Below are positions 35,549 to 43,343 of a stretch of DNA of 43,343 nucleotides, piece by piece. The notes under the pieces are model-generated. The model saw only the letters and a program-made list of their open reading frames with translations, had not been told where the DNA came from and made no database searches. The stretch is from Bacteroidota bacterium (GTDB taxonomy: Bacteria; Bacteroidota; Bacteroidia; AKYH767-A; OLB10): contig JADKFA010000028.1 of assembly GCA_016717725.1 (NCBI GenBank), positions 1 through 43,343 on the forward strand, given 5' to 3'. Both the position numbers and the translations under genes were made by a program. Position 1 is the first letter of the stretch. The number at the start of each line of letters is the position of its first letter.

Positions 35549-36442
35549 TCAATTATTCAATACCAATGTTTGGTTTCGAATAGCGGTAGCTACTTCTTCC
35601 ATCAACCACATCGGAGTAGATGTTGCACCCGCAATACCAACAGATGATTTTCCTTCAAACCACGAGGCATCTAATTCACTTGGATTAGAAATAAAATAAC
35701 TTTCGTCGTTATGGGCTTTGCAAACAGAGTAAAGTGCTTTCCCATTCGAACTCTTTTTTCCACTCACAAAAACGATGACATCGTGCAGTTGAGAAAATCG
35801 CTTGAGTTGTGGTTCTCGGTTAGATACTTGTCGACAAAGCGTATCATTACTCACAAAATCCCCTTCCTCCAACGATCCATTATACTGGATAAATTTTTCC
35901 TGAATCAGGCGTTCCATCTTCTCAAAACCCAATGTGCTTTTCGTGGTTTGTGAAAAGAAATGAACGGGGTGATTAAAATCGATTTTATCTAAATCTTCTT
36001 CTGTAAAAACAACAATGGCTTTGCCTTCGGTTTGTCCGACGAGTCCGTTTACTTCCGCATGCCCAGGCTGACCATAAATCACAATTTGTCCGCCATTTTC
36101 AACAATACCTTCAAAACTGGTTTTAACACGATACTGCAATTTCAAAACCACTGGACAAGAAGCGTCAATTAACTCAATATTATTTTTAATGGCCAATTGA
36201 TACGTAGAAGGAGGTTCACCATGAGCGCGAATCAACACCTTGCAATCTTTAAGGGTGGCTAGTCGATCGTGATCGATGATTTCAAGCCCTTTCGCTTTTA
36301 AACGATCTACTTCTTCACCATTATGTACAATATCGCCAAGACAATAAAGTTTTCCGAATTGATCGAGTTCATCTTCGGCCATCTGGATGGCATACACCAC
36401 ACCAAAACAAAATCCGGAATTACTATCGATGACTACGTTCAT
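35549..36442 (-). CDS. ispH: 4-hydroxy-3-methylbut-2-enyl diphosphate reductase
   Basis: The last enzyme of the MEP isoprenoid pathway, converting HMBPP to IPP and DMAPP with a [4Fe-4S] cluster. The 297-residue protein has the three cluster cysteines in SNSGFCFGV (Cys12), LIDASCPVVLKLQ and SNDTLCRQVSNRE. Substrate-site motifs GDIVHNGEEV, IRAHGEPPS, GQPGHAEVNGLVGQ and AGATSTPMWLMEEV are also present. Complete and intact. Its final codons and stop are duplicated just downstream. It lies 45 bases after cmk, with which it is likely co-transcribed, as is common. Confidence 0.96.
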   Translation of the reverse strand: MNVVIDSNSGFCFGVVYAIQMAEDELDQFGKLYCLGDIVHNGEEVDRLKAKGLEIIDHDRLATLKDCKVLIRAHGEPPSTYQLAIKNNIELIDASCPVVLKLQYRVKTSFEGIVENGGQIVIYGQPGHAEVNGLVGQTEGKAIVVFTEEDLDKIDFNHPVHFFSQTTKSTLGFEKMERLIQEKFIQYNGSLEEGDFVSNDTLCRQVSNREPQLKRFSQLHDVIVFVSGKKSSNGKALYSVCKAHNDESYFISNPSELDASWFEGKSSVGIAGATSTPMWLMEEVATAIRNQTLVLNN

Positions 36443-36487
36443 GAGTTTCTATCTAGAAAGATATAACGAATAATAATGGTAAATAGT

Positions 36488-37207
36488 TTAAGATGTTGTT
36501 GAATTGGATAAAGCTAATTTACGCACTGCTTCTATCACAAATTCAACTTGTTCTTCGTGAGTTAAATAAGTATTGTCGAGAATGATAGCATCCTCAGCTT
36601 TTCTTAAGGGTGACTCTTCGCGATGTGAATCTTCGTAATCACGTCCCACCACATTCTGAATTACATCTTCTAACAACACTTCAATGCCTTTTGCTTTAAG
36701 TTCTTTATAACGACGTTCCGAACGAACCATGGGATCCGCTTTCATAAAAATCTTTAAGTCGGCATGTGGGAAAACGGTTGTACCAATATCCCGACCATCC
36801 ATCACTAATCCACCTTCATTTGCTGAATCTCGTTGCAACTTCACTAAATGGGCGCGTACCGATTTAATGGCACTCACATGGCTTACTTGCTCATTGATCT
36901 CCATGGTACGGATTTCATTTTCCACATTCCTACCATTCAAATACACTTCGCTGAATCCAGAATCTGGATTAAACTGAAATGAGATATTGATTTTACGGAG
37001 TACATCGCTATAATCATAAACATAATCATGCAACTCTTCCGGACCAGGAATGGGGATATTGTTTTCGAGAAAATAAAGGGTGACGGCTCTATACATTGCA
37101 CCGGAGTCAATGTAATGGATTCCCAATTTTCGGGCTAAGCCTTTTGCTACCGTGCTTTTTCCGCAAGAAGAGTAGCCGTCAATGGCAATAATTAAGCGTG
37201 AGCTCAT
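36488..37207 (-). CDS. cmk: (d)CMP kinase
   Basis: Phosphorylates CMP and dCMP to the diphosphates. The 239-residue protein begins MSSRLIIAIDGYSSCGKSTV with its P-loop. HYIDSGAMYRAVTLYF (nucleotide-binding), VMDGRDIGTTVFPHADLKIF, RSERRYKELKAKG and the RDYEDSHREESPLRKAEDAI lid region follow. ATG 37207 is taken because family members start here and because the -7 promoter element lies only seven bases upstream; a longer frame to 37276 would run through the promoter. Probably the first gene of a cmk-ispH unit. Confidence 0.95.
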   Translation of the reverse strand: MSSRLIIAIDGYSSCGKSTVAKGLARKLGIHYIDSGAMYRAVTLYFLENNIPIPGPEELHDYVYDYSDVLRKINISFQFNPDSGFSEVYLNGRNVENEIRTMEINEQVSHVSAIKSVRAHLVKLQRDSANEGGLVMDGRDIGTTVFPHADLKIFMKADPMVRSERRYKELKAKGIEVLLEDVIQNVVGRDYEDSHREESPLRKAEDAIILDNTYLTHEEQVEFVIEAVRKLALSNSTTS

Positions 37208-37213
37208 CGAGAG

Positions 37214-37244
37214 CAAAGGTAATGAATTTGACTCGGATAATAAA
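37214..37244 (-). promoter_or_regulatory. Promoter of cmk with very short leader
   Basis: On the minus strand TTTA (37244-37241), a 19-base spacer and TACCTTTG (37221-37214) match the Bacteroidota consensus with one mismatch. The -7 element ends seven bases before the ATG, so the transcript would be leaderless or nearly so. Confidence 0.65.
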
Positions 37245-37387
37245 ATTATTCTACGAAAAGAAAAAGTAAAATTCACTGAATCTTACATCTTCTTTTTGTT
37301 AAAAAATTTGCTAATGTGTTTAAAAAGTAAAAGGGATCTCAGCAGAGACCCCATTCACCCAATCAAACCATAAAACACATCTTTATC

Positions 37388-37657
37388 TCAACGAATTAAT
37401 TCAATTCGCTGATGAATTATTTTTTTGTCTGTTTCGATGGTGTAATAATATACACCCGGCAACAATTTTCTTCCATCTAATTCAAATTGATAAGTAGCGC
37501 CTTTCTCTACTAAATCATCAAATATTTGTCCCATCAATTTCCCTTGATTGGTGTACAACTTCACTTTTACAAAGGCATCTTCTCGTGCCGAATAAAAGAT
37601 GGTTGTATTTTCATTGAAAGGATTTGGATAGAGAAATAATAAATAATCCTGATAGCA
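37388..37657 (-). pseudogene. Orphan T9SS type A sorting domain (remnant of a secreted protein gene)
   Basis: An open frame of 89 codons without a start. From 37639 down it reads a complete type IX sorting domain: FLYPNPFNENTTIFYSARED, VKVKLYTNQGKLMGQIFDD, LEKGATY-like segment VEKGATYQFELDGRKLLPG, VYYYTIETDKKIIHQRIELI, ending in R-stop. Upstream it meets an in-frame TGA inside a small palindrome (37648-37662), and only 128 bases remain before the next gene, too little for a cargo domain. It is therefore the tail of a lost or truncated surface protein. The domain itself is well preserved, suggesting recent loss. Confidence 0.75.
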
Positions 37658-37662
37658 TCAGG
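37648..37662. repeat. Small palindrome cctgatagcatcagg
   Basis: A 6-bp perfect stem with a 3-base loop exactly at the point where the orphan T9SS domain loses its frame; REP-like palindromes of the CCTGAT/ATCAGG type are known between Bacteroidota genes (recall). Confidence 0.5.
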
Positions 37663-37785
37663 TAGGTAGCCTTGGTCATAATCCCTTCGTGAGATCCAAA
37701 ATACGAAGTGTTATAGACTTTTTAATTTGATTTTTGTGAATGTCAGTATTCCATACACGAAAAGCATAAATTCAAAAGGGAAATA

Positions 37786-38972
37786 CTATTGACGGAAAGG
37801 GTTTCGTGGAATCCAGTCCATTTCATACTCTGTTGGAAGCATGTGACAAGCAATCCCATTCAATAAAGTGTTATTTAGTTTGATGTAAGCCTGATAGGTA
37901 TGTACCACCGCTCCAACGGTAGTTTTCATTTCTAAAGCGGTACGCCCAAAAGAAATGAACGGCGATTTGGCCGAAATAGCCATTTCGATATAAGCATATA
38001 GTATATTTTGATACAGGCAATGGCTCTTATTGTACTCATAATCAATACCAATATGATGGGCTTCGAAATGCTGATGGTCTTTAACACCCGCCATAAAAGC
38101 AAGTAATTTCCCGTTTTCCAATATACCTTTGAATTCCACTTTCGATTTCAACCGTTTAGAGAGGGAAATCAAATAATCGGAATTATGCATGACAAGACGA
38201 ACAGGACTCTTATTCTGCACAGCTAAATACAATCGATCAATTTCTTCTTTTCTTTCGATGAGCTCATCCGTAGTCAATATACGCATATCACATCCAGAAA
38301 TTTTCTTCTTCACTTGCACATATCGTTGCCGATACTTAGAACTTAAATCCGCAACATAATCTTCAATAGATTTCCAGTGTGGTCGAATTTCCATTTTCAT
38401 GATGGGATCCATCACCAGAGGATAGAACTTTTTTGCTTTTAAATGGGAACCATAAATGTCACTTTCGATAGGATAATCTTTGCGATTTCCGCCATCACTT
38501 TCCCTGTTTTCTCCAGCTCTTTTTTTACATAAACAAAAGCTTCAGAAAGTAGTGTGGCAGCACTTTCTTTGTCTTTTCCTACAAACAAAATTCCATAATC
38601 GCCACTGAGATACATATTCCCACAGATCACTAAGTAATGTGGCTTGTCTTTTTTAACACCAAAAAGCATTTTTTGAACCAGCATGGAAAGACCCGAAATA
38701 ATTTTACTGTAAGGCTCAAAATTTACAATTTGTCCGAGCTGGTTACTCGACAAATTAATGACTTGAAAATAATAAGCGGCAACAACCTCCCCTTTTTCCT
38801 TTAAACAAACATATCGAAATGATAAAGCGGATGGCGACGACTCTTCCATCGAAAGCAAATACTCCTTTTCCAAAAAAAGAGTTCGATGCGGCGGCAAATC
38901 ATTTTTCAACTCTGCAAAAGAGTTGTAAATTTGGAAATCGGGGGTTGTAATCACCTTACTTTTTAGAAACAT
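37786..38972 (-). CDS. GNAT/FemAB-like N-acyltransferase family protein (frameshifted)
   Basis: A soluble protein of about 396 residues when rejoined. The N-terminal half (38439-38972) begins MFLKSKVITTPDFQIYNSFA and shows RTLFLEKEYLLSMEESSPSA, then KEKGEVVAAYYFQVINLSS. The C-terminal half (37786-38415) has SKYRQRYVQVKKKISGCDMR, the acyltransferase-like VEFKGILENGKLLAFMAGV, YEYNKSHCLYQNILYAYIEM and FISFGRTALEMKTTVGA. Adding one base at 38479-38481 gives AKDYPIESDIYGSHLKAKKF, linking them. The fold resembles GNAT or peptidoglycan FemAB-like transferases of Bacteroidota. The substrate is unknown and the family call is moderate. Confidence 0.68.
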
Positions 38973-39213
38973 AGGATATCAATAGGCCTTTGTGAACGAT
39001 TGAGACCCTTCTTTATTTTATAAATACGAAGATAGTGCATTATTGGATTTTTATATATGGAAATTCGAATCTTGAAATTTGAATGAAGGATTGAGTTCAT
39101 TTGTTTCCATCTCCCGTATAATTTTTCAAATGCGATGATAATCAGTAGCAATATAATGTCAGTAAAAAGTCATCTCCATCACCAATTTACTTTAATAAGG
39201 CAACATTCAATCA

Positions 39214-39241
39214 TTGAATTATTCTCTTTTACGTACTTTTA
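39214..39241 (+). promoter_or_regulatory. Candidate promoter of the prolyl oligopeptidase gene
   Basis: TTG (39214-39216), a 17-base spacer and TACTTTTA (39234-39241; one mismatch to TAnnTTTG), 29 bases before the ATG at 39271. Confidence 0.4.
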
Positions 39242-39270
39242 CACTCCTCTTAACTCGAATAAAAAACAGA

Positions 39271-41366
39271 ATGAAGAATTATATTTTAGCAGTAAGTTTA
39301 GTTTTCCTTTCATGGGGAAGTACCTGCGCGCAGGTGCTTAACTATCCAAAAACTAAAAAAGTAGATCAAACGGATGATTATCATGGCACCAAAGTAGCTG
39401 ATCCTTATCGCTGGCTGGAAGATGATCACGCTTTAGAGACGAAAGGCTGGGTAGTGCAGGAAAATGCCTTTACGGAAAAGTACATGAGTACCATTCCATT
39501 TCGAGATACCTTAAAAGCTCGAATGAGCCAACTCTGGAAAATTATTAGTTATGGTGTTCCCTTTAAGTGCGGAAAATCCTATTTTTATTATCGTCACGAT
39601 GGTGTGCAAAATCAACCTGTTTTGTTTTACTTGAAGAGTTTGGAATTTGTTCCTTATGCTTATTTTGATCCCAATAAAATTTCTGAAAAAGGAACTACTG
39701 CCATTACACAAACAATACCATCTCCGGACGGGAACTTTTTAGCTTTTCAAGTTTCAGAAGCGGGAAGCGATTGGAATGTGATTCGAGTGAAAGATGTGAA
39801 AACGTTGAAATCACTTCCCGAAATTATTTCAGGCGTGAAGTTTAGTTCAGTAGCCTGGTATAAGAATGGATTTTATTATAGTCGGTATGAAAACAAAGGA
39901 ACTTTAAATGCCATCAACGAATTCCATAAAGTTTATTATCACACCCTGAATACAAATCAAGAACAAGATGTTTTAGTATGGGAAGATAAAGAACATCCTA
40001 AAAGAAATTTTAGCGCTGCGGTAAGCGAAGATCAACGATTTTTAATAATTTCTGGAAGTGAATCCACCTCTGGAAATTCGGTTTACTTTCAAGATTTATT
40101 AAATCCTCAGTCTAAACTAACTGCTATCGTAAAAGGATTTGATCATGATTTTGACTTCTTAGGGAATAGTAGTGACCGTTTATTTATTTTGACCAATTAT
40201 AAAGCAAGCAGAAACAAAATCATTTCCATAGATTCCAAAAATTTCAATGAAGCGAACTGGAAGGATTTAATTGCTGAACAAAAAGACATTTTAAAATCAG
40301 CATCCTTAGGCTATAAAAACATCATCACTCATTATATGAAAGATGCTAGTAGTCGTCTCTATGTTTTTGATATGAAAGGCTTGAAACCTTACGAAATTCC
40401 ATTAACTGGATTTGGTACGATTGAATCGATCTCTGCTTCGCAGTCGGATAGTAATATGTTCTTTAATTATACCACTTTTACGGCTCCTTCAACTGTATAT
40501 CGATATAATTTAAAAAACGCACGACTAGGTGTTCAGTTTAAATCCATTCTTCCTTATAAAGAGGAAGAATTTGAAACTAAACAGGTATTTTATACAAGTA
40601 AAGATGGAACCAAAATTCCAATGTTTCTAGTGCATAAGAAAGGCGTCGTTCCTAACGGTGACCTCCCTACCCTATTATATGGATATGGTGGATTTAATAT
40701 CAGTAAAACACCTGAATTCAAAGTTGAGCGTTTAGTGTTTTTAGAGCAAGGCGGCTTGCTTGCAGTACCTAATTTACGTGGAGGTGGGGAATATGGAAGT
40801 GATTGGCATGAGGCCGGTACGAAAGAAAAAAGCAAAATGTTTTTGATGACTTTATTGCAGCGGCGGAATATCTGATTAAAGAAAAATACACGAATTCGAA
40901 TCGTCTAGCTATTAGTGGTCGTTCCAACGGTGGACTATTGGTTGGTGCTGTCATGACGCAACGTCCCGAACTCTTTAAAGTAGCGCTTCCTGCTGTTGGC
41001 GTAATGGATATGTTACGCTTTCAAAAATTCACCATAGGCTGGGCATGGACAACCGATTTCGGGAGCAGTGAAAATGCTGAGGAATTTAAAGCTTTGTATA
41101 AATATTCTCCGCTTCATAATTTAAGGTCAGGAGTTAATTATCCAGCAACCATGATTACAACGGCTGATCACGACGACCGTGTTGTTCCAGGCCATTCCTT
41201 CAAGTTTGCCGCACAGCTACAAGAATATCATAAAGGAGAAAATCCTGTCTTGATTCGAGTCGATGTAGATGCGGGTCATGGTTCAGGAAAACCAACCGGA
41301 AAATTAATTAATGAACAAAGTGATATCTTCGCCTTTCTATTCTATAACTTAGGGATGAAATTATGA
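39271..41366 (+). CDS. Prolyl oligopeptidase family serine peptidase S9A (frameshifted)
   Basis: A secreted or periplasmic peptidase cleaving after proline in short peptides. Signal peptide MKNYILAVSLVFLSWGSTCA (start 39271), then the N-terminal DDYHGTKVADPYRWLEDDHA signature. A beta-propeller follows, and a C-terminal alpha/beta hydrolase with the catalytic Ser in SGRSNGGLLVGAV, Asp in TTADHDDRVVPGHS and His in DVDAGHGSGKPTGK. The frame breaks after the A6 run 40826-40831. One more A gives TKEKKQNVFDDFIAAAEYLI and joins both parts into about 699 residues, normal for S9A. Its stop overlaps the start of the lipoprotein gene downstream. Confidence 0.93.
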
Positions 41367-42359
41367 GGAAATACATAAATTGTTTTTTAGGAGTGATCCT
41401 CGTTTTAAGCTTTTCTGCTTGCGAGGAAGCCAACGACTTAGGAAGTATGCAATTCAAATTTACAGGTGTCAAGGATACACTCGTATATTTAGGATCGAGC
41501 ACCTCCTTGAATCTAAAAATATATTTTTAGGAGGCGAATCGGAATCTGTTGAATTGTCTGTTCTTGGACAAGGGAATGGTACTAGCATCACTTTTCGCAC
41601 AATAACATTGAACAGGAAGAAACGAGTTCGATGAAGATCACTTCGGTAGCTACGGCAGATACTGGTTATTTTCCAATGATATTAAAAGGTATTACACCTT
41701 CGGGCGGAATCATCACACGGGAGTTTATGTTGCATGTTGCTAAACCGATGAACACACCCCCAAAAGTAATTTTAATAGGCTCCCCTACTTTTAATGTAAC
41801 ATTAAACTCGATTTATACCGATGCTGGATATACAGCTGGAGACGAAGAAGATGGTGATATTACGGCTCAAGTAATCGTTTCAGGATCTGTGAATGTAGAT
41901 TCGGTGGGTTTGTATTATATCTCCTATGTGGTAACTGATTCGGAAGGATTAAAAGATAGTGTAGTACGAATCATTAATGTGCGAAATTCATTAAACTATT
42001 TAAGTGGTTCACATAATGTTGTTACTACTGATTTATCAAACGGAAATACCCGAACATGGATCACCACAGTGGCCGCTTCGGTAAGTGTAAACAACCAAAT
42101 TAAAATATTTAAAATATCAGATTGCTTTATGGCAGATCCGATACTTACTTATGATCCTGCGCTCGATTCACTCTTTATGCCGTCACAAACTTTTACTTGT
42201 ATTACTCCCAACGATACTTTACCACATACTTTTGTTGGAAAAGGAAAAATAATTCAAGGTTCCATCAAACGAATCATCTTGGATTACACCGATTCTTATA
42301 TTGACAACTTAGGAACTCCAATCCTCTTAAATTTAAGAGACGAATATCAATTATTTTAA
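41363..42359 (+). CDS. Lipoprotein with DUF5011-type Ig-like domain (two frame breaks)
   Basis: Starts at ATG 41363, overlapping the peptidase stop. MRKYINCFLGVILVLSFSAC is a lipoprotein signal with lipobox FSAC. The frame breaks at the T5 run 41524-41528 and again at 41615-41616. Adding one base at each gives LKIYFLGGESESVELSVLGQ, then NREEETSSMKITSVATADTG. After that a DUF5011 domain is evident: PPKVILIGSPTFNVTLNSIY, DAGYTAGDEEDGDITAQV and VGLYYISYVVTDSEGLKDSV. The final part (about 100 residues, NVVTTDLSNGNTRTWITTV onward) is unrecognised. Total about 332 residues. Probably a surface-exposed outer-membrane lipoprotein. Confidence 0.75.
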
Positions 42360-42369
42360 TCGAAAACTT

Positions 42370-42804
42370 TTAAGAATAGAGCATTCGACGCAAATAATTA
42401 ATTTGTCCATTGTGGTAAGCTAAATGTGCCAAAAGATGTGAAAGAGCAACATTAACTTTTACCATTTTCCCTTTAAAATCACTTGGAAAAATTTCGTTTT
42501 CTCTTGTTCTTCGTCATGGAAGTTAAAGTATCATGAACCACGGTATACGCTTTTTCAATTCCAATACAAATTCTTTCGATTGACCTTTTAGTGAAAACTC
42601 TAGATCTCTATCGCGCACATAACCCGTATTTCCCAACAATGCGCCAATAAAATGCTGCAGATTTCCAGCCAGATGTAAGGCCAGATTACCCGGTGAGTTA
42701 CTTACCCCTTTCGGAATCATCCATAAACTTGCATCATTTGGAAAAGCTTCAATTTCTGTTTTTAATTGATTGAGATGATTTTCAAATTGAAATAGTGCTG
42801 CCAT
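42370..42804 (-). pseudogene. DinB-like (DUF1572-type) protein, three frame breaks
   Basis: The N-terminal 80 residues (LFQFENHLNQLKTEIEAFPN, then PGNLALHLAGNLQHFIGALL) match the DinB/YfiT four-helix family, with the first metal His in LALHLAGN. The frame then goes wrong. Single added bases near 42559-42560, 42520-42521 and 42465-42468 would give LEIEKAYTVVHDTLTF, HDEEQEKTKFF and KGKMVKVNVALSHLLAHLAY, ending HNGQINYLRRMLYS-stop at 42370 with the last metal His. About 145 residues rejoined, full length. DinB-like proteins bind a divalent metal and some act as thiol transferases. Three indels in about 100 bases make a damaged gene or poor local consensus likely. Confidence 0.75.
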
Positions 42805-42876
42805 AAATAAATTGAGTTGATAACGAAGAAACGCTATGATTATATTTTTAGAATAAATAATTATTAAAATTCGCTA

Positions 42877-43173
42877 TTAAAATCCGGGGAGCATCCCCTT
42901 CCCTGCTGATTTCATCTCCGCTTCAAAAACTTTTTCGGCATCATCCAAGGCACGATTCATCGCCACTTCAATGAGTTCCTGCACTTCCAATTTCTTTTCA
43001 GGAAAAAGGAGATGGTCGGCGATATCAATCGAAATTAATTTTCGATTCCCATTCATCGTCACTTGAATCTCTTTATCGCCTGCATAACCGACCACTTGAA
43101 TTGCATTCAATCGTTCTTTGGCAGCTTCCATATTCTTTTTAAGCTCCCCCATTTTACCCATTAAATCGAACAT
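42877..43173 (-). CDS. YbaB/EbfC family nucleoid-associated protein
   Basis: A 98-residue DNA-binding protein of the YbaB/EbfC family. It has an N-terminal helix (FDLMGKMGELKKNMEAAKER), the central AGDKEIQVTMNGNRKLISID strand region and the helix EVQELIEVAMNRALDDAEKV. The tail ends AGKGMLPGF, as in many Bacteroidota members. It forms dimers that bind DNA and shape the nucleoid. Intact. The usual recR/dnaX neighbours are not visible in the window. Confidence 0.92.
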   Translation of the reverse strand: MFDLMGKMGELKKNMEAAKERLNAIQVVGYAGDKEIQVTMNGNRKLISIDIADHLLFPEKKLEVQELIEVAMNRALDDAEKVFEAEMKSAGKGMLPGF

Positions 43174-43343
43174 AATTCCATAGATTTTAATGTGCTAAAT
43201 TAAAAATTCTATTGGGTTAAGTTGCCCTATTAATTTATAATTTCATCAAAAAAGGATAAATCCATCGACAAAAACAAAAATATTATCGATTAATGCATCA
43301 TATTATTGTGGATTCAATCTTTTCGTTACATTAGAGCCGAAAT

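Noticed and set aside
1..43343. CRISPR arrays, tRNA or rRNA genes
   Set aside because: No regularly spaced repeats, no TTCGANTC-centred cloverleaf and no rRNA-like sequence were seen.

Overview
The window comes from a member of the Bacteroidota, probably on the Flavobacteriia/Chitinophagia side. I infer this from type IX secretion C-terminal sorting domains, promoters of the TTTG-N18/19-TAnnTTTG kind in front of several genes, a zapA / 6S RNA / rny block, and a moderately AT-rich composition. No tRNA, rRNA, CRISPR array, insertion sequence or prophage was recognised.

Layout. 1-4.0 kb (minus strand): doxX-like / TauE-SafE / cation-diffusion-facilitator operon and an M23 peptidase. 4.1-6.6 kb (plus): small coiled-coil protein, zapA, a 6S RNA candidate and ribonuclease Y. 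6.6-16.3 kb (plus): a compact surface-polysaccharide locus (Wzx flippase, GT2, GT11 fucosyltransferase, GT4, WecB epimerase, WbuB-like GT4, O-antigen ligase/polymerase, DegT aminotransferase, initiating sugar-phosphate transferase), with most genes overlapping or abutting. 16.4-17.8 kb: a transglutaminase-like protein and a small Lmo0937-type membrane protein. 17.9-23.2 kb (minus): an AT-rich accessory island with an XRE regulator, an AAA ATPase with a DUF3696-like end, a Toprim-like protein, a DUF262 protein and a neighbouring DUF4238 protein. It looks like an anti-phage operon and is the most interesting part of the window. 23.2-30.0 kb: EF-G-like GTPase, an unrecognised 391-residue protein, an NTF2-like lipoprotein, RNase Z, a T9SS protein and a STAS protein. 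30.0-33.6 kb: pyrB, pyrR and rpsA. 33.7-39.0 kb: perfect palindromes, a choice-anchor V T9SS protein, ispH with a duplicated tail, cmk, an orphan T9SS domain and a GNAT/FemAB-like protein. 39.2-43.3 kb: prolyl oligopeptidase, DUF5011 lipoprotein, DinB-like protein and YbaB.

A striking global feature is that at least fourteen genes are split by single-base indels, nearly all in short homopolymers, and can be rejoined into full-length family members. I annotate each as one locus and give the break position. Residual long-read assembly error is the simplest explanation. However, none of the core genes (rny, rpsA, pyrB, pyrR, ispH, cmk, rnz, zapA, ybaB) is hit, so recent real pseudogenisation is not excluded.
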